36,589 nt of DNA from assembly GCA_024231695.1 (NCBI GenBank), contig JAAEQF010000463.1, forward strand, positions 1 through 36,589, written 5' to 3'. The notes beneath the pieces are model-generated. The model had not been told where the DNA came from. It saw only the letters and a list, made by a program, of their open reading frames with translations, and searched no databases. Origin of the DNA: FCB group bacterium. GTDB lineage: Bacteria; Zixibacteria; MSB-5A5; GN15; JAAZOE01. Below, one piece after another: positions 6,879-14,158 of the stretch. Numbering within the stretch: the first letter of the stretch is position 1; each line of letters begins with the position of its first letter. A program made the position numbers and the translations under genes.

Positions 6879-7051
6879 ATTTTGATATGTCGTTTTTGGC
6901 CGGTAAGACCGTTTTTAAAGCTGATTTTTTTGGATTTGCTCTTGATAGGTAGCATCGCAGCCAGCTCGTCGCGCTCTAATTTCAGCGCCTTGATTGCCGC
7001 GTCAATGGTTTGAATTGCGCGCTCGGTCGCGCTTAATTTTTTGAGTGTCAT
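6875..7051 (-). CDS. Small helical protein, 58 aa
   Basis: A 58-residue frame begins 6 bp after the Cro-like gene and ends in ATGA with the winged-helix gene. Residues 4-35 are a strong amphipathic/coiled-coil helix (LSATERAIQTIDAAIKALKL, then ERDELAAML), followed by a basic tail (KSKSKKISFKNGLTGQKR). The ribosome site is weak, so translation probably depends on coupling to the Cro-like gene. A small DNA-binding or oligomerising regulator is possible. Confidence 0.55.
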   Translation of the reverse strand: MTLKKLSATERAIQTIDAAIKALKLERDELAAMLPIKSKSKKISFKNGLTGQKRHIKI

Positions 7052-7057
7052 ATTAAG

Positions 7058-7267
7058 CTAACCTTGATGTTTGGCGTTAAGAATGATCTGCTTAAGTTCC
7101 AGCGCAGACCCGTCCATCCATACAACCGGGTCAGATCCTGTCGCAGCGCCCAGCTTTTTTGCTAAAAGCCATGACGGTTGGCGCTTTCTGTTGATTACAT
7201 ACGATAAATGAATGTCGGTTATGCCGACGCCCCTTGCGATGTCTGATTGTTTTTTTATTGTTTTCAT
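7058..7267 (-). CDS. Cro-like HTH repressor, 69 aa
   Basis: A compact XRE-type helix-turn-helix: KQSDIARGVGITDIHLSYVI forms helices 2-3, and a short third segment (SWLLAKKLGAATG) completes the fold. Size and position match phage Cro proteins: first gene of the early operon, divergent from the CI-like gene. It should bind the AACAGGT sites in the divergent promoter region and control the lysis/lysogeny choice. Its ATG is only 6 bp past the -10 box, so transcripts from the mapped promoter would be leaderless or nearly so. Confidence 0.85.
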   Translation of the reverse strand: MKTIKKQSDIARGVGITDIHLSYVINRKRQPSWLLAKKLGAATGSDPVVWMDGSALELKQIILNAKHQG

Positions 7268-7273
7268 AACCCT

Positions 7274-7302
7274 TTATTAACCTGTTAGCTTTATATTGTC
7301 AA
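7274..7302 (-). promoter_or_regulatory. Early promoter of the Cro operon
   Basis: A perfect -35 TTGACA (7297-7302) is 17 bp from -10 TAATAA (7274-7279), read on the minus strand. An AACAGGT operator half-site (7280-7286) abuts the -10 box. The start point predicted 6-7 bp downstream coincides with the A of the Cro-like ATG (7267). Confidence 0.8.
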
Positions 7303-7366
7303 CACTTTTTTAATCTTATGGGTTATTTTTTTAACTTAATATTTAGCTTGACATTATTAAACAGGT
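7280..7366. promoter_or_regulatory. Operator half-sites of the genetic switch
   Basis: ACCTGTT at 7280-7286 and its complement AACAGGT at 7360-7366 form a divergent pair, one inside each promoter. A second inverted pair, ATAACCC (near 7267-7272) and GGGTTAT (7319-7325), may add further sites. Assignment to the CI-like and Cro-like proteins is inference from position. Confidence 0.6.
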
Positions 7367-7376
7367 GGTTTATGTT
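7348..7376 (+). promoter_or_regulatory. Lysogeny promoter driving the CI-like gene
   Basis: TTGACA (7348-7353), a 17-bp spacer and TATGTT (7371-7376). AACAGGT (7360-7366) lies inside the spacer in the same orientation relative to the promoter as the site in the divergent early promoter, so both promoters can be repressed by the same protein. Transcripts starting near 7383 exclude the GTG at 7365, which supports ATG 7419 as the CI start. Confidence 0.78.
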
Positions 7377-7418
7377 TATGGGCATCAAAAACCCATACGG
7401 GGAAAAAGGGGGGGGGGC

Positions 7419-7946
7419 ATGAAAAGTAACAAAAGGCTCGACCCGGCGGAGTATCAGCACTTTATCGCCGGACTAAAACAACTACTCAAGCGCGATTGGC
7501 ATCGGCAACACAAGTCTTTCGCAATAAAGGCCGGCATAACGCCGGAGCATTTGTCGGAAGTGCTGGCGGGGCGAAAGGCGTTCAGCTATGCGACAATGCT
7601 GTTAATTGCAAGCGCAGCCGGTACGACTTATGAAGAACTTGTAAGGCGGGGCGAAAGCATCACCGGCGCGCCGGCGGCAAAAGGCGACATTGCCAACAAG
7701 ATAAGCCTCGACGTTTTAAGTGGCGCCGACTTAGACAGGGGCGATATTGTAAATATACTTGCAATGGTCGCCGACCTGTCCCGGCAATTAAAAAACGAAA
7801 AAGCGTTAAGTGCCGACCTATTGGAACACATCAAGAGACTTGAAAAGCGAAAGGATCAGGCCGAATGCAAAACACAAAAAGACGCAGGCGAACCGATATC
7901 GATAACCCCGGAGTCGCTAAAGAAAAACCACGGCACAAATACTTAA
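7419..7946 (+). CDS. CI-like XRE repressor lacking a peptidase domain, 175 aa
   Basis: Start chosen at ATG 7419 because a run of ten G residues ends 1 nt upstream and the promoter's -10 overlaps the longer GTG version. Residues about 15-75 are an XRE helix-turn-helix (HKSFAIKAGITPEHLSEVLA, then FSYATMLLIASAAGTTYEEL). The C-terminal half is a coiled coil (DIVNILAMVADLSRQLKNEK, then DLLEHIKRLEKRK) for oligomerisation. There is no S24/LexA-type Ser-Lys peptidase region, so RecA-stimulated self-cleavage is not expected. Placed in the lysogeny operon ahead of the PAS-like gene, which starts inside its 3' end. Confidence 0.78.
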   Translation: MKSNKRLDPAEYQHFIAGLKQLLKRDWHRQHKSFAIKAGITPEHLSEVLAGRKAFSYATMLLIASAAGTTYEELVRRGESITGAPAAKGDIANKISLDVLSGADLDRGDIVNILAMVADLSRQLKNEKALSADLLEHIKRLEKRKDQAECKTQKDAGEPISITPESLKKNHGTNT

Positions 7947-8305
7947 TCGAACACTTAAAAATGCTTATCGCAGAGGAAACCGCGCCAAGAGAGGACGAAA
8001 AGCTTATCGATAATTACAGGGGAGTTACGTTTATCGGCACGACCGACAAGAACAACGTTGTCGACAGCCTATCGATAGGGATAGCTGGAAAGTTTTTCGG
8101 GTATAGCGATGCGGTATTAAGGCACGACCACGGCACGATATGGGTCGACAGACAGGAAAGAATTGATTTGCTTGTAGCTGCGGAGTTAAACGGTAAGGCG
8201 TCAAAGGTCGTTAAGCTGGTGACGCGCGCCGGCAGAATAATTAAAGTGCGGGCGACCGCTGTATTTAAAAACGGCTTGTTGTCCGGGGCGTACGAACTTT
8301 TGTAA
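7865..8305 (+). CDS. PAS-like domain protein of the lysogeny operon, 146 aa
   Basis: Residues about 50-145 resemble a PAS fold: NYRGVTFIGTTDKNNVVDSL, GKFFGYSDAVLRHDHG, a helix RQERIDLLVAAELNG, then paired strands VKLVTRAGRIIKVRATAVF. PAS domains bind small ligands or mediate protein contacts. The ATG at 7865 has AGGATCAGG upstream but overlaps the CI-like gene by 82 bp; a start at 7961 would avoid this but has no clear ribosome site and would still keep the PAS part. Co-transcription with a repressor that cannot self-cleave suggests a sensor or antirepressor role, which is inference. PAS assignment is by pattern only. Confidence 0.6.
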   Translation: MQNTKRRRRTDIDNPGVAKEKPRHKYLIEHLKMLIAEETAPREDEKLIDNYRGVTFIGTTDKNNVVDSLSIGIAGKFFGYSDAVLRHDHGTIWVDRQERIDLLVAAELNGKASKVVKLVTRAGRIIKVRATAVFKNGLLSGAYELL

Positions 8306-8318
8306 ATGGAGGACAAAA

Positions 8319-8582
8319 ATGGCATTCGCGTTAAATGTTAAAAAAATCCATTGCAACAATTGCGGGTACGAAGGAAAGGCAAAGCTGCAATCAAAGGGCG
8401 CCGGCGGAGCGTTCGGTTTGATTATTTTGCTGATCGTTGGTTTTTTCTTCTGGCCGGCGTTCATAGCGGCTTTCGGCGTCCTTGTATTTCTGGTCGTCCG
8501 TCCGGCGGACCAGGTTTGCCCGAAATGCAAATTTGCGAACCCGATCCCGCTGGCGCATTACAAAAACAATGTCGTATCATAA
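8319..8582 (+). CDS. LITAF-like membrane zinc protein, 87 aa
   Basis: Cys pair C12xxC15 near the N-terminus and C67xxC70 near the C-terminus flank a 30-residue hydrophobic stretch (31-60). This is the layout of LITAF-type domains, in which two half zinc sites meet and the hydrophobic part inserts into the membrane. Strong ribosome site (GGAGG) 8 nt before ATG. It sits between the PAS-like gene and the integrase, so it is a lysogeny-expressed gene and could act in superinfection exclusion or as a membrane sensor. That role is inference. Confidence 0.65.
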   Translation: MAFALNVKKIHCNNCGYEGKAKLQSKGAGGAFGLIILLIVGFFFWPAFIAAFGVLVFLVVRPADQVCPKCKFANPIPLAHYKNNVVS

Positions 8583-9675
8583 ACTAAACGACGGCCGCTG
8601 GTATGTCCAATATACCGACCCGTCAAAAAAATCCGGTCGGGCGCGCCGGTATTGCGGGCGCGGTCCAGCAGGCGAAAAAAAAGCCGTTACAGAAAACGAC
8701 CGACTTAACCCCGGCCCCTATCGGAAAAAACAGGCCAGGGCTGCAGGGCCGACCTTTGCCGAAATCGCCGACGCGTATTTTAAAGCCAAAATCGGGACAA
8801 TAGAAAATTCAAGCTACAACTGCCTGTATTACAAATTAACGGGCGTTATTCTGCCGCTGGTCGGACATGTCCCGGCGCAACGATTAACGCCGTCGCGCAT
8901 GGATCAGTACGTCGCAAAGCGATTAAAAGCCGCCCGGACAGTTACGACCGGAGCCAAAACAGGCAAACAGAAAAAAAAGCCGTTATTAGACGATACAGGA
9001 AAGCCGAAAACAATAAAGCGCTCGACGGTACATCGGGAAATATCGGATATTGTCGCTATATTAAACTGGTCGGTTTCAAGACAATATATAAAGGTCAACC
9101 CCCTGGCCGGATATAAAAAGCCAAAACGCGACGACGAAATAATCAGCCCGCCAACCCTTTCCGAAACCCGCGCGATTATGAGCCATGCCGCAGAACATTT
9201 AAAACGCGCGATTTCGCTGTCGTATTATACGGGCCTTAGACCTGGCGCCGTCGAATTATTATCGCTTAAATGGACCGACGTTGATTTTGATTCTTGCGCC
9301 ATCGTGATACGGTCGGCCAAAAAAAACGGTTTGCGATCCAGAACCGTACCCCTAAAGCCGGCTTTTATAAAAACGCTTAAAAAATGGAAAGCATGGGACC
9401 GGGACAACCTGTATATAATACGGTATCATGGCAAACCCATTTCCAGCATAAAAAAAGCGTTCGCGGCTGCCAAGCATCGCGCCGGAATAACGCGCCGAAT
9501 CCGCCCGTATGATTTACGCCACGCATTCGCAACCGGCCTGCTGTCCGCCGGGTCCGACCTAAAGTCGACATCAGAAATGCTCGGACATTCGCGCCCTGAT
9601 ACGACCGTTAGGATTTATCAGCATACGAACCTTGCCCAGCATCGGAGAACCATTGAGAACCTGCCCGACTTATAA
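8569..9675 (+). CDS. int: Tyrosine integrase, 368 aa
   Basis: Tyrosine recombinase catalytic residues are visible: R224 (TGLRPGAVELLSL), K251/K252 in the beta-hairpin (SAKKNGLRS), the box II YDLRHAFATG with R317-H318 (the usual first His is Tyr), H340 (MLGHS) and the nucleophile Y350 (VRIYQHT). An N-terminal arm-binding-like region (SYHKLNDGRWYVQYTDPSKK) and a core-binding domain (62-180) precede it. Start chosen at ATG 8569; longer frames run into the LITAF-like gene. The weak ribosome site and 14-bp overlap suggest coupled, low-level translation. It integrates the phage at the adjacent tRNA-Ala-derived attP. Confidence 0.93.
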   Translation: MSYHKLNDGRWYVQYTDPSKKSGRARRYCGRGPAGEKKAVTENDRLNPGPYRKKQARAAGPTFAEIADAYFKAKIGTIENSSYNCLYYKLTGVILPLVGHVPAQRLTPSRMDQYVAKRLKAARTVTTGAKTGKQKKKPLLDDTGKPKTIKRSTVHREISDIVAILNWSVSRQYIKVNPLAGYKKPKRDDEIISPPTLSETRAIMSHAAEHLKRAISLSYYTGLRPGAVELLSLKWTDVDFDSCAIVIRSAKKNGLRSRTVPLKPAFIKTLKKWKAWDRDNLYIIRYHGKPISSIKKAFAAAKHRAGITRRIRPYDLRHAFATGLLSAGSDLKSTSEMLGHSRPDTTVRIYQHTNLAQHRRTIENLPDL

Positions 9676-9683
9676 TAAATCCC

Positions 9684-9701
9684 TGGTATCCTTTGATACC
9701 A
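9684..9701. promoter_or_regulatory. Palindrome TGGTATC-n4-GATACCA, left attP arm candidate
   Basis: A 7-bp inverted repeat with a 4-bp centre, 9 bp after the integrase stop. The same core (GGTATC/GATACC) returns on the other side of the tRNA-like attP core at 9851-9873. No T-tract follows on either strand, so it is a poor terminator. Likely integrase arm or excisionase binding sites, by inference. Confidence 0.55.
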
Positions 9702-9734
9702 AAACAAAAAAGGCCGGACATTAAATGTCCGACC
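9701..9734 (-). terminator. Rho-independent terminator of the late operon
   Basis: An 8-bp stem CGGACATT/AATGTCCG (9715-9722 and 9724-9731, 1-nt loop centre), extended by two outer G-C pairs, is followed on the minus strand directly by TTTTTT GTTTT. It lies about 150 bp past the endolysin gene, the last late gene. It could also act on integrase transcripts, since a T-rich run follows about 10 nt later on the + strand. Confidence 0.8.
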
Positions 9735-9755
9735 TAAGTGCTTGTTTTTATTAAG

Positions 9756-9802
9756 TGGAGATGAAGGGACTTGAACCCTCGACCTCGGCGTTGCGAACGC
9801 CG
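9756..9802 (-). other. attP core: 3' half of tRNA-Ala(CGC)
   Basis: Read on the minus strand, this is the 3' half of a tRNA. It has a 5-bp anticodon stem CGGCG/CGCCG with loop TTCGCAA (anticodon CGC, alanine), 5-nt variable loop AGGTC, T-arm GAGGG-TTCAAGT-CCCTT, acceptor strand CATCTCC and discriminator A. The T at position 70 would give the G3:U70 pair diagnostic of tRNA-Ala. No 5' half is present, so it is not a working tRNA. Beside a tyrosine integrase it is the segment that restores the host tRNA gene upon integration. Phage genes on both sides show the attachment site is unrecombined (attP). Confidence 0.9.
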
Positions 9803-9850
9803 GCGCATATCATAACGCCCTTATATATTTATTGTTTATCGCCTCTTTTT

Positions 9851-9873
9851 TGGTATCACTTTATATGATACCA
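9851..9873. promoter_or_regulatory. Palindrome TGGTATCA-n7-TGATACCA, right attP arm candidate
   Basis: A perfect 8-bp inverted repeat with a 7-bp spacer, 48 bp beyond the tRNA-like core. It shares its core with the palindrome at 9684-9701, giving a roughly symmetric pair around attP, as expected for integrase arm-type sites. Confidence 0.55.
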
Positions 9874-9882
9874 GCCATATCC

Positions 9883-10236
9883 TCAGCCGTTTTTTACCGT
9901 GTTGTCGTGTACTTGAAAATGGAAATGTAAACCGCGCCCTGTGTCGTGATACAAACAAACCTCTTTGTCGAGCCTGGCCGGGTCATACTGCCACGTTTTG
10001 TTTGTCATATATCTAATATGCACCGGGTCGCCCACGATCCAAGAGCGAATATCAAAACCCCGCAGCGGCGTAACTGAATGGACGCTGGAATAGTCCCGTT
10101 TTTCATAAGCGCACGTTATCAGCAACGGCTCGCACATGCCCAAAAGCCAGAGATACAGTTCGATTAGTTTCGGATGCCAGGGAACAGCAAGCGCGCCACG
10201 GAAAACCTCTTTGTTTTTAACGTCGAATTTTATCAC
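9883..10236 (-). CDS. M15-type peptidase, likely endolysin, 117 aa
   Basis: The zinc-peptidase signature of the M15 (VanY/L-Ala-D-Glu peptidase) group is recognisable: SVHSV (H53), GFDIRSW (D62) and the C-terminal GLHFHFQVH (H104, H106). It would cleave the peptide stems of peptidoglycan at the end of infection. The short length is typical of single-domain endolysins of Gram-negative hosts, which supports such a host weakly. It overlaps the holin-like gene by 4 bases and is the last late gene before the terminator. Confidence 0.8.
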   Translation of the reverse strand: MIKFDVKNKEVFRGALAVPWHPKLIELYLWLLGMCEPLLITCAYEKRDYSSVHSVTPLRGFDIRSWIVGDPVHIRYMTNKTWQYDPARLDKEVCLYHDTGRGLHFHFQVHDNTVKNG

Positions 10237-10547
10237 CGCGACCTCATTAATAGCGTGTCGATTTTTTCATCGATGCTGTGTTGCCGTTTTTTTATGTCGC
10301 TCACATCTTCTTTAATATTCGCCACGCCTGCCTTTGTAACTTCAATATCTGTTCTCATGCTGGCGATTTCCCTTGCGTGGCTGTTGTGCTTTTCGTCACC
10401 CTCCACAATCAAGGTTTTATTCTCCGCCGTTTTTTTCAAGGCTTCTTCTGCATTAAAGCCAATCGTGGTGAACATTGTGATAATGGTTATAATAGCAATT
10501 ATAACGGGCCAGATGTTCCGCTCCAAGATTTTCTTTACCGTAGGCAT
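10233..10547 (-). CDS. Holin- or spanin-like protein, one TM plus coiled coil, 104 aa
   Basis: Residues 11-31 form a transmembrane helix (NIWPVIIAIITIITMFTTIGF). The rest (35-104) is a long coiled coil (EEALKKTAENKTLIVEGDE, DIEVTKAGVANIKEDVSDIK). Its place just upstream of, and overlapping, the endolysin gene is the usual position of lysis proteins. One N-terminal helix with a coiled tail fits an inner-membrane spanin or a class III-like holin; the sequence does not decide between them. Confidence 0.6.
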   Translation of the reverse strand: MPTVKKILERNIWPVIIAIITIITMFTTIGFNAEEALKKTAENKTLIVEGDEKHNSHAREIASMRTDIEVTKAGVANIKEDVSDIKKRQHSIDEKIDTLLMRSR

Positions 10548-10558
10548 CTTATCCCCCC

Positions 10559-11053
10559 TTATGTGTTAAAAACCGTTCTAAACAGCATAGCATCAGGTTC
10601 GGGCAATTCTTCCGGCCATGCTTCTTTTAACTCTGCCGGCGTTTCGTATTTATCAAGATCGAACGCATCCGGCAAATCCCGCAGCGCCTTTTTTCGGGAT
10701 GCGATTTCAGCCTTCGCCGTTTCGTTGTTTTCTTCAATCGCCATCTGGAATAAAATGTCTTCTTTTTTAAGTTCCTGGTTTCGTATGTGTCGGATTCTGT
10801 CCATATGGATTTTACGCGCCCCGGTCATGCTGACCCGTATTTTTTTGGTCGCCTCGGTCAAGTCTCGTTTCCAAGCATTTCTAAACGTTCTGTCCGCAGG
10901 GATTTCAATAGGATGTATGTCGCACCACTCCACGCCATCCGGCACAACTCGTTTGACCCAAAACGCCTTCGCATCCTCCCTGTCATACGGAATACTTGTT
11001 ACTGTAAGCCTGCCGGTTTCCGGGTCTGTCCATAAAATAAAAGATTGTTCCAT
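10559..11053 (-). CDS. Tail-fibre-associated protein, 164 aa
   Basis: Sequence blocks such as ADRTFRNAWKRD, ARKIHMDRIRHIRNQELKK and RKKALRDLPDAFDL match a widespread family encoded just after tail fibre genes and often annotated as tail fibre assembly or hypothetical. It is helical and highly charged, consistent with a chaperone. Initiated by ATG with GGGGGG upstream. The assembly role is inferred from position. Confidence 0.65.
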   Translation of the reverse strand: MEQSFILWTDPETGRLTVTSIPYDREDAKAFWVKRVVPDGVEWCDIHPIEIPADRTFRNAWKRDLTEATKKIRVSMTGARKIHMDRIRHIRNQELKKEDILFQMAIEENNETAKAEIASRKKALRDLPDAFDLDKYETPAELKEAWPEELPEPDAMLFRTVFNT

Positions 11054-11065
11054 CGTACCCCCCCC

Positions 11066-11881
11066 TTATGCTTGATCTCCGAACGCTGCGGCATACCAGA
11101 ACGACGGGTCCGTGTCTGTGCCGTCCGCTATCTCACATATAAAAGTTATTGCCCCGGCTAAATCCGCAACGTTTCCGTCGACCCTTGCGGCGACAAAACC
11201 TGTTGATCTAACGGTTATCTCAACCCCGTAATTTGTACTCGAAAAATCAGTTCCCCATGTATAGGTGATCCGGCCAGCGGCAATATCGGAAACTGTACAA
11301 TTATATGCCGTTCCCTGTATTGCACCGGCGGCGTTTGCTTTTCCCCATCCCTTCGACGCGCTTTGATGATATTGCTGAACGCTCGGAGTAACCGCTTTTG
11401 CAGCCTCGGTGCCGGTTTCTTGGTCCGACTGCGACGCAAACGCTTGCAGTGATGCCGAGTTGATCCCGTCATGATCATGGCCCGAATCTCTGAAATCATA
11501 AAATATTATATATCCGTCTCCAGACCGAACGCCGTCGGCGTATATATTATCGCCGGTACATGACAAACGGTCACTCGCGGCGGTCGTGTCGTCGATCTCG
11601 TAAATCTGGCCCTTGCCGTTGCCGTTCGTTATTACCAATAGCCTCCCGTTCTGCGAGTCGTTGGTCCAGCTTGGAACCGTATCATAAAAATAACCGTTCG
11701 CGTCGTTCGACGGATCGCTCGTACAGGTACTTGCGGCCGCTGTCTGCCAAGTCGCCATCAGTAGTGTTTCGATGTTCATCCGAATGGCGCCGTATGTAGT
11801 TTCGTTATCAGGCGAATCGGCGTCGGTTTCCGTATCCAGAATGTTGCGAAAATTGTCTATGCTTGCGAATAGGTCAGCCAT
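11066..11881 (-). CDS. Distal tail fibre/tip protein, 271 aa
   Basis: The N-terminus (MADLFASIDNFRNILDTETD) and a GHDHDGINS motif near residue 133 are typical of phage tail fibre and tip proteins; the HDHDG stretch often marks a metal-coordinated trimer neck. The rest is beta-rich and low in charge (Thr/Ser/Gly-rich strands). It ends in a beta-sandwich-like region (GITYTWGTDFSSTNYGVEIT-like). It sits after the large tail protein and before the fibre-associated gene, so host recognition is the likely role. Confidence 0.65.
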   Translation of the reverse strand: MADLFASIDNFRNILDTETDADSPDNETTYGAIRMNIETLLMATWQTAAASTCTSDPSNDANGYFYDTVPSWTNDSQNGRLLVITNGNGKGQIYEIDDTTAASDRLSCTGDNIYADGVRSGDGYIIFYDFRDSGHDHDGINSASLQAFASQSDQETGTEAAKAVTPSVQQYHQSASKGWGKANAAGAIQGTAYNCTVSDIAAGRITYTWGTDFSSTNYGVEITVRSTGFVAARVDGNVADLAGAITFICEIADGTDTDPSFWYAAAFGDQA

Positions 11882-11890
11882 AAAATTACC

Positions 11891-14158
11891 TCATGGTATT
11901 ATTAAATGAGCGTCGTCGCCGATTATGTCGGGCGCCCCCTCTAATAAAAATCTTGGGTTCTCGGCAAAGCCAGAACTCTGAACAGATACGTCGGTTGTCG
12001 CCGTTGTCACAAAAGCAAAATACCTAAAGTCATCTTTAGCTGCCAAAGCCACGGACAGGGTGTCTACTAAAACCGAAAAACCGGTATCAGAATAAATATA
12101 GGCATATATTGTCCCGTTGGCCCCGACTGTTTCATCTCTCACGAACTCAACATAATAATCAGTACTTAATGATAAACTTGCCGAGCTTTCCCCGCCAAAT
12201 TTATCAAATAGTCTAATTTTATGAACGCCCGCTTCTTCATTCCACAACAAACCAATCCTTGCGGACGCTCCAGCTACGGCGGAAACATAATCGGAAGTCG
12301 TGTTTGAAAACATTAATAAGCATACAGGTGATCCGTTAGCTGGGTCAGAGGTTAATTGAGTATTAAATCGCAACCGAATATATCCATCAAAATAATCTGT
12401 TCCAAAGTCTCTCCTGCTGTAAACCATCGAAAAGGGTACTCCGTACACCAAATCAGTCCAAATAATCTTAGCAGTGATTATCGTCGTGTAAGATGAAAGT
12501 AGCGATACAGACGTATAATCGGTCGCCAAATCCTCAACAGAAAAGCCTCTCCCCCCCACCTTGTCACTCGCTGCGGCTATATAACCCCATTGTTTTTGTT
12601 CGGTTGTCGCGCTACCGTAATCTGCAAAAGTAATTATATCGCCGGTTGATGGCGTTGACCCCAAGCTATCAACCGTTACCGTTGTTCCGGTTATATCCGT
12701 AATCGTGACAGCCGCGACTTTTTCGAGCATCATCGCGTTTTTCAGGCTCACTTCCGGTAATGTAAAGTTTTCATATTTGGCGGCATCGGCAGCGCTAACC
12801 TCGAACTCGGTCGCGCTCGTCCCGGTAACAACGGTCATAGTCGGCGTAATAACTTGATAAGTGCTTTGCGCGAATCCCGTATCAAGCAAGTCAATCTTTG
12901 TTTTTCCGTTGCTCCAATCGATCGACCTGTTTATCACTTCCATATTCCGCGCCGTGATGCCAATCGTCCCGGCGACTATATCCGGCAGCTTACTATGCGT
13001 TATCGGCAGAACATCGCCGGCCTCGGCCAGAAACCTTGAAAACCATGCTTGAACCGATATTTTAATCGGCGGCGTGGCGTACCTTGCGAAAATTGATTTT
13101 ACCTTGCGGGCAAGCGCGCCGGTCGCGCGGTCAACTTGAGACTTCGGGCTGCTATCCGCATGAAACCCCTTGCTTGATATTACAAGCTGTTTGTTAGCCG
13201 TACCCCTCGCGGCAAGGCTTGTCGCATCCGAATTAAAATCAATCGTTAAAAAGTCTGAACCATCGTAATCGTATTGCACCTCGATCTCATTGATCAGCGC
13301 TGACAGATTGGCGTCCCAGGTCGGAACGCCGATAACGTTCGACTCTGTAAGTTCGACGGTCGTCCCTGTCGTCGGCAACGGCGGACGATAAACCGTCAAG
13401 CCTATTTTCCCGGCGCCGGTAACGCTCGGATATAAACCCAACGGTTTGTAAATCTCGCGGCTGAAAAACGAGCTTGCCGTTTCCCTTGCTGTTATCGAAA
13501 AACTCATATAATGACTATCGACAGGGAAATAATCGTCCCTTATGGTTTCGATCCCGGCAACGTCAACCTCGTCGTCGTCTATCGCGAGTCCGTTGCCAGC
13601 AGTGTAAACGTCATAGTCGCCGTTCGTGCCGGCGCCGGTCGATGTCATCCAGGCCAAAAGCATATTAATAGGATTGCCGGAGAACGTCGCGGTCGAATCC
13701 TCGGCGCCCTTGAATATTTTTCCCTGTAATTTCTTTTGAGGATCAGTTGTACCAAATGCGAAACCACCCCATTGACCCGCCCGTTTTATGGACGTTATCT
13801 GGCCGACCATGATCGTTAATAAATCGGCTTCGGCAAGGCCGAGATACCCTGCTTTTATAGTCGTTGTTTTGTTGTGGAAATACGCGTCTGTGTCGGTCGC
13901 AATTAAAGCTGTGATTTCATCGTCTTTGTCTATTAGTTCAAAATTAATTGCGCTGATAGAACCCTTGCCCTCTTCCGGCGTGATCTTTTGGCTCAGCCCC
14001 GTTATCGTTTTTAGATATTTCTTTAAGGAATTAACCGGCGACGTCGGCGCGAAATTACAATAATCCGTCGTTTCGCTGTCGAATTTTATCAGATACAGCG
14101 GCGTTTTCGCTGCCAACGCGTTTTTAGCGTCAAAATTTGCGTTCGTTGTTATGGTCAA
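11891..14158 (-). CDS. Large tail tip/hub protein, 755 aa
   Basis: The largest protein after the tape measure. Its N-terminal 400 residues (LYLIKFDSETTDYCNFAPTS, GLSQKITPEEGKGSISAINF, IKAGYLGLAEADLLTIMVGQ) fit siphovirus tail tip/hub proteins that cap the tail. The C-terminal 300 residues are beta-rich, with a jelly-roll/lectin-like character (FDGYIRLRFNTQLTSDPANG, YYVEFVRDETVGANGTIYAY), probably a receptor- or glycan-binding module. It overlaps the upstream distal tail gene by 4 bases. Exact homology to lambda gpJ is not evident. Confidence 0.68.
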   Translation of the reverse strand: MTITTNANFDAKNALAAKTPLYLIKFDSETTDYCNFAPTSPVNSLKKYLKTITGLSQKITPEEGKGSISAINFELIDKDDEITALIATDTDAYFHNKTTTIKAGYLGLAEADLLTIMVGQITSIKRAGQWGGFAFGTTDPQKKLQGKIFKGAEDSTATFSGNPINMLLAWMTSTGAGTNGDYDVYTAGNGLAIDDDEVDVAGIETIRDDYFPVDSHYMSFSITARETASSFFSREIYKPLGLYPSVTGAGKIGLTVYRPPLPTTGTTVELTESNVIGVPTWDANLSALINEIEVQYDYDGSDFLTIDFNSDATSLAARGTANKQLVISSKGFHADSSPKSQVDRATGALARKVKSIFARYATPPIKISVQAWFSRFLAEAGDVLPITHSKLPDIVAGTIGITARNMEVINRSIDWSNGKTKIDLLDTGFAQSTYQVITPTMTVVTGTSATEFEVSAADAAKYENFTLPEVSLKNAMMLEKVAAVTITDITGTTVTVDSLGSTPSTGDIITFADYGSATTEQKQWGYIAAASDKVGGRGFSVEDLATDYTSVSLLSSYTTIITAKIIWTDLVYGVPFSMVYSRRDFGTDYFDGYIRLRFNTQLTSDPANGSPVCLLMFSNTTSDYVSAVAGASARIGLLWNEEAGVHKIRLFDKFGGESSASLSLSTDYYVEFVRDETVGANGTIYAYIYSDTGFSVLVDTLSVALAAKDDFRYFAFVTTATTDVSVQSSGFAENPRFLLEGAPDIIGDDAHLIIP

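Noticed and set aside
9684-9701. Rho-independent terminator directly after the integrase
   Set aside because: The stem is only 6-7 bp and no T-tract follows on either strand; the matching palindrome across attP suggests protein-binding sites.
9756-9802. A functional tRNA-Ala gene
   Set aside because: Only the anticodon arm to acceptor 3' strand is present; the 5' acceptor strand and D-arm are missing. It fits an attachment-site core.
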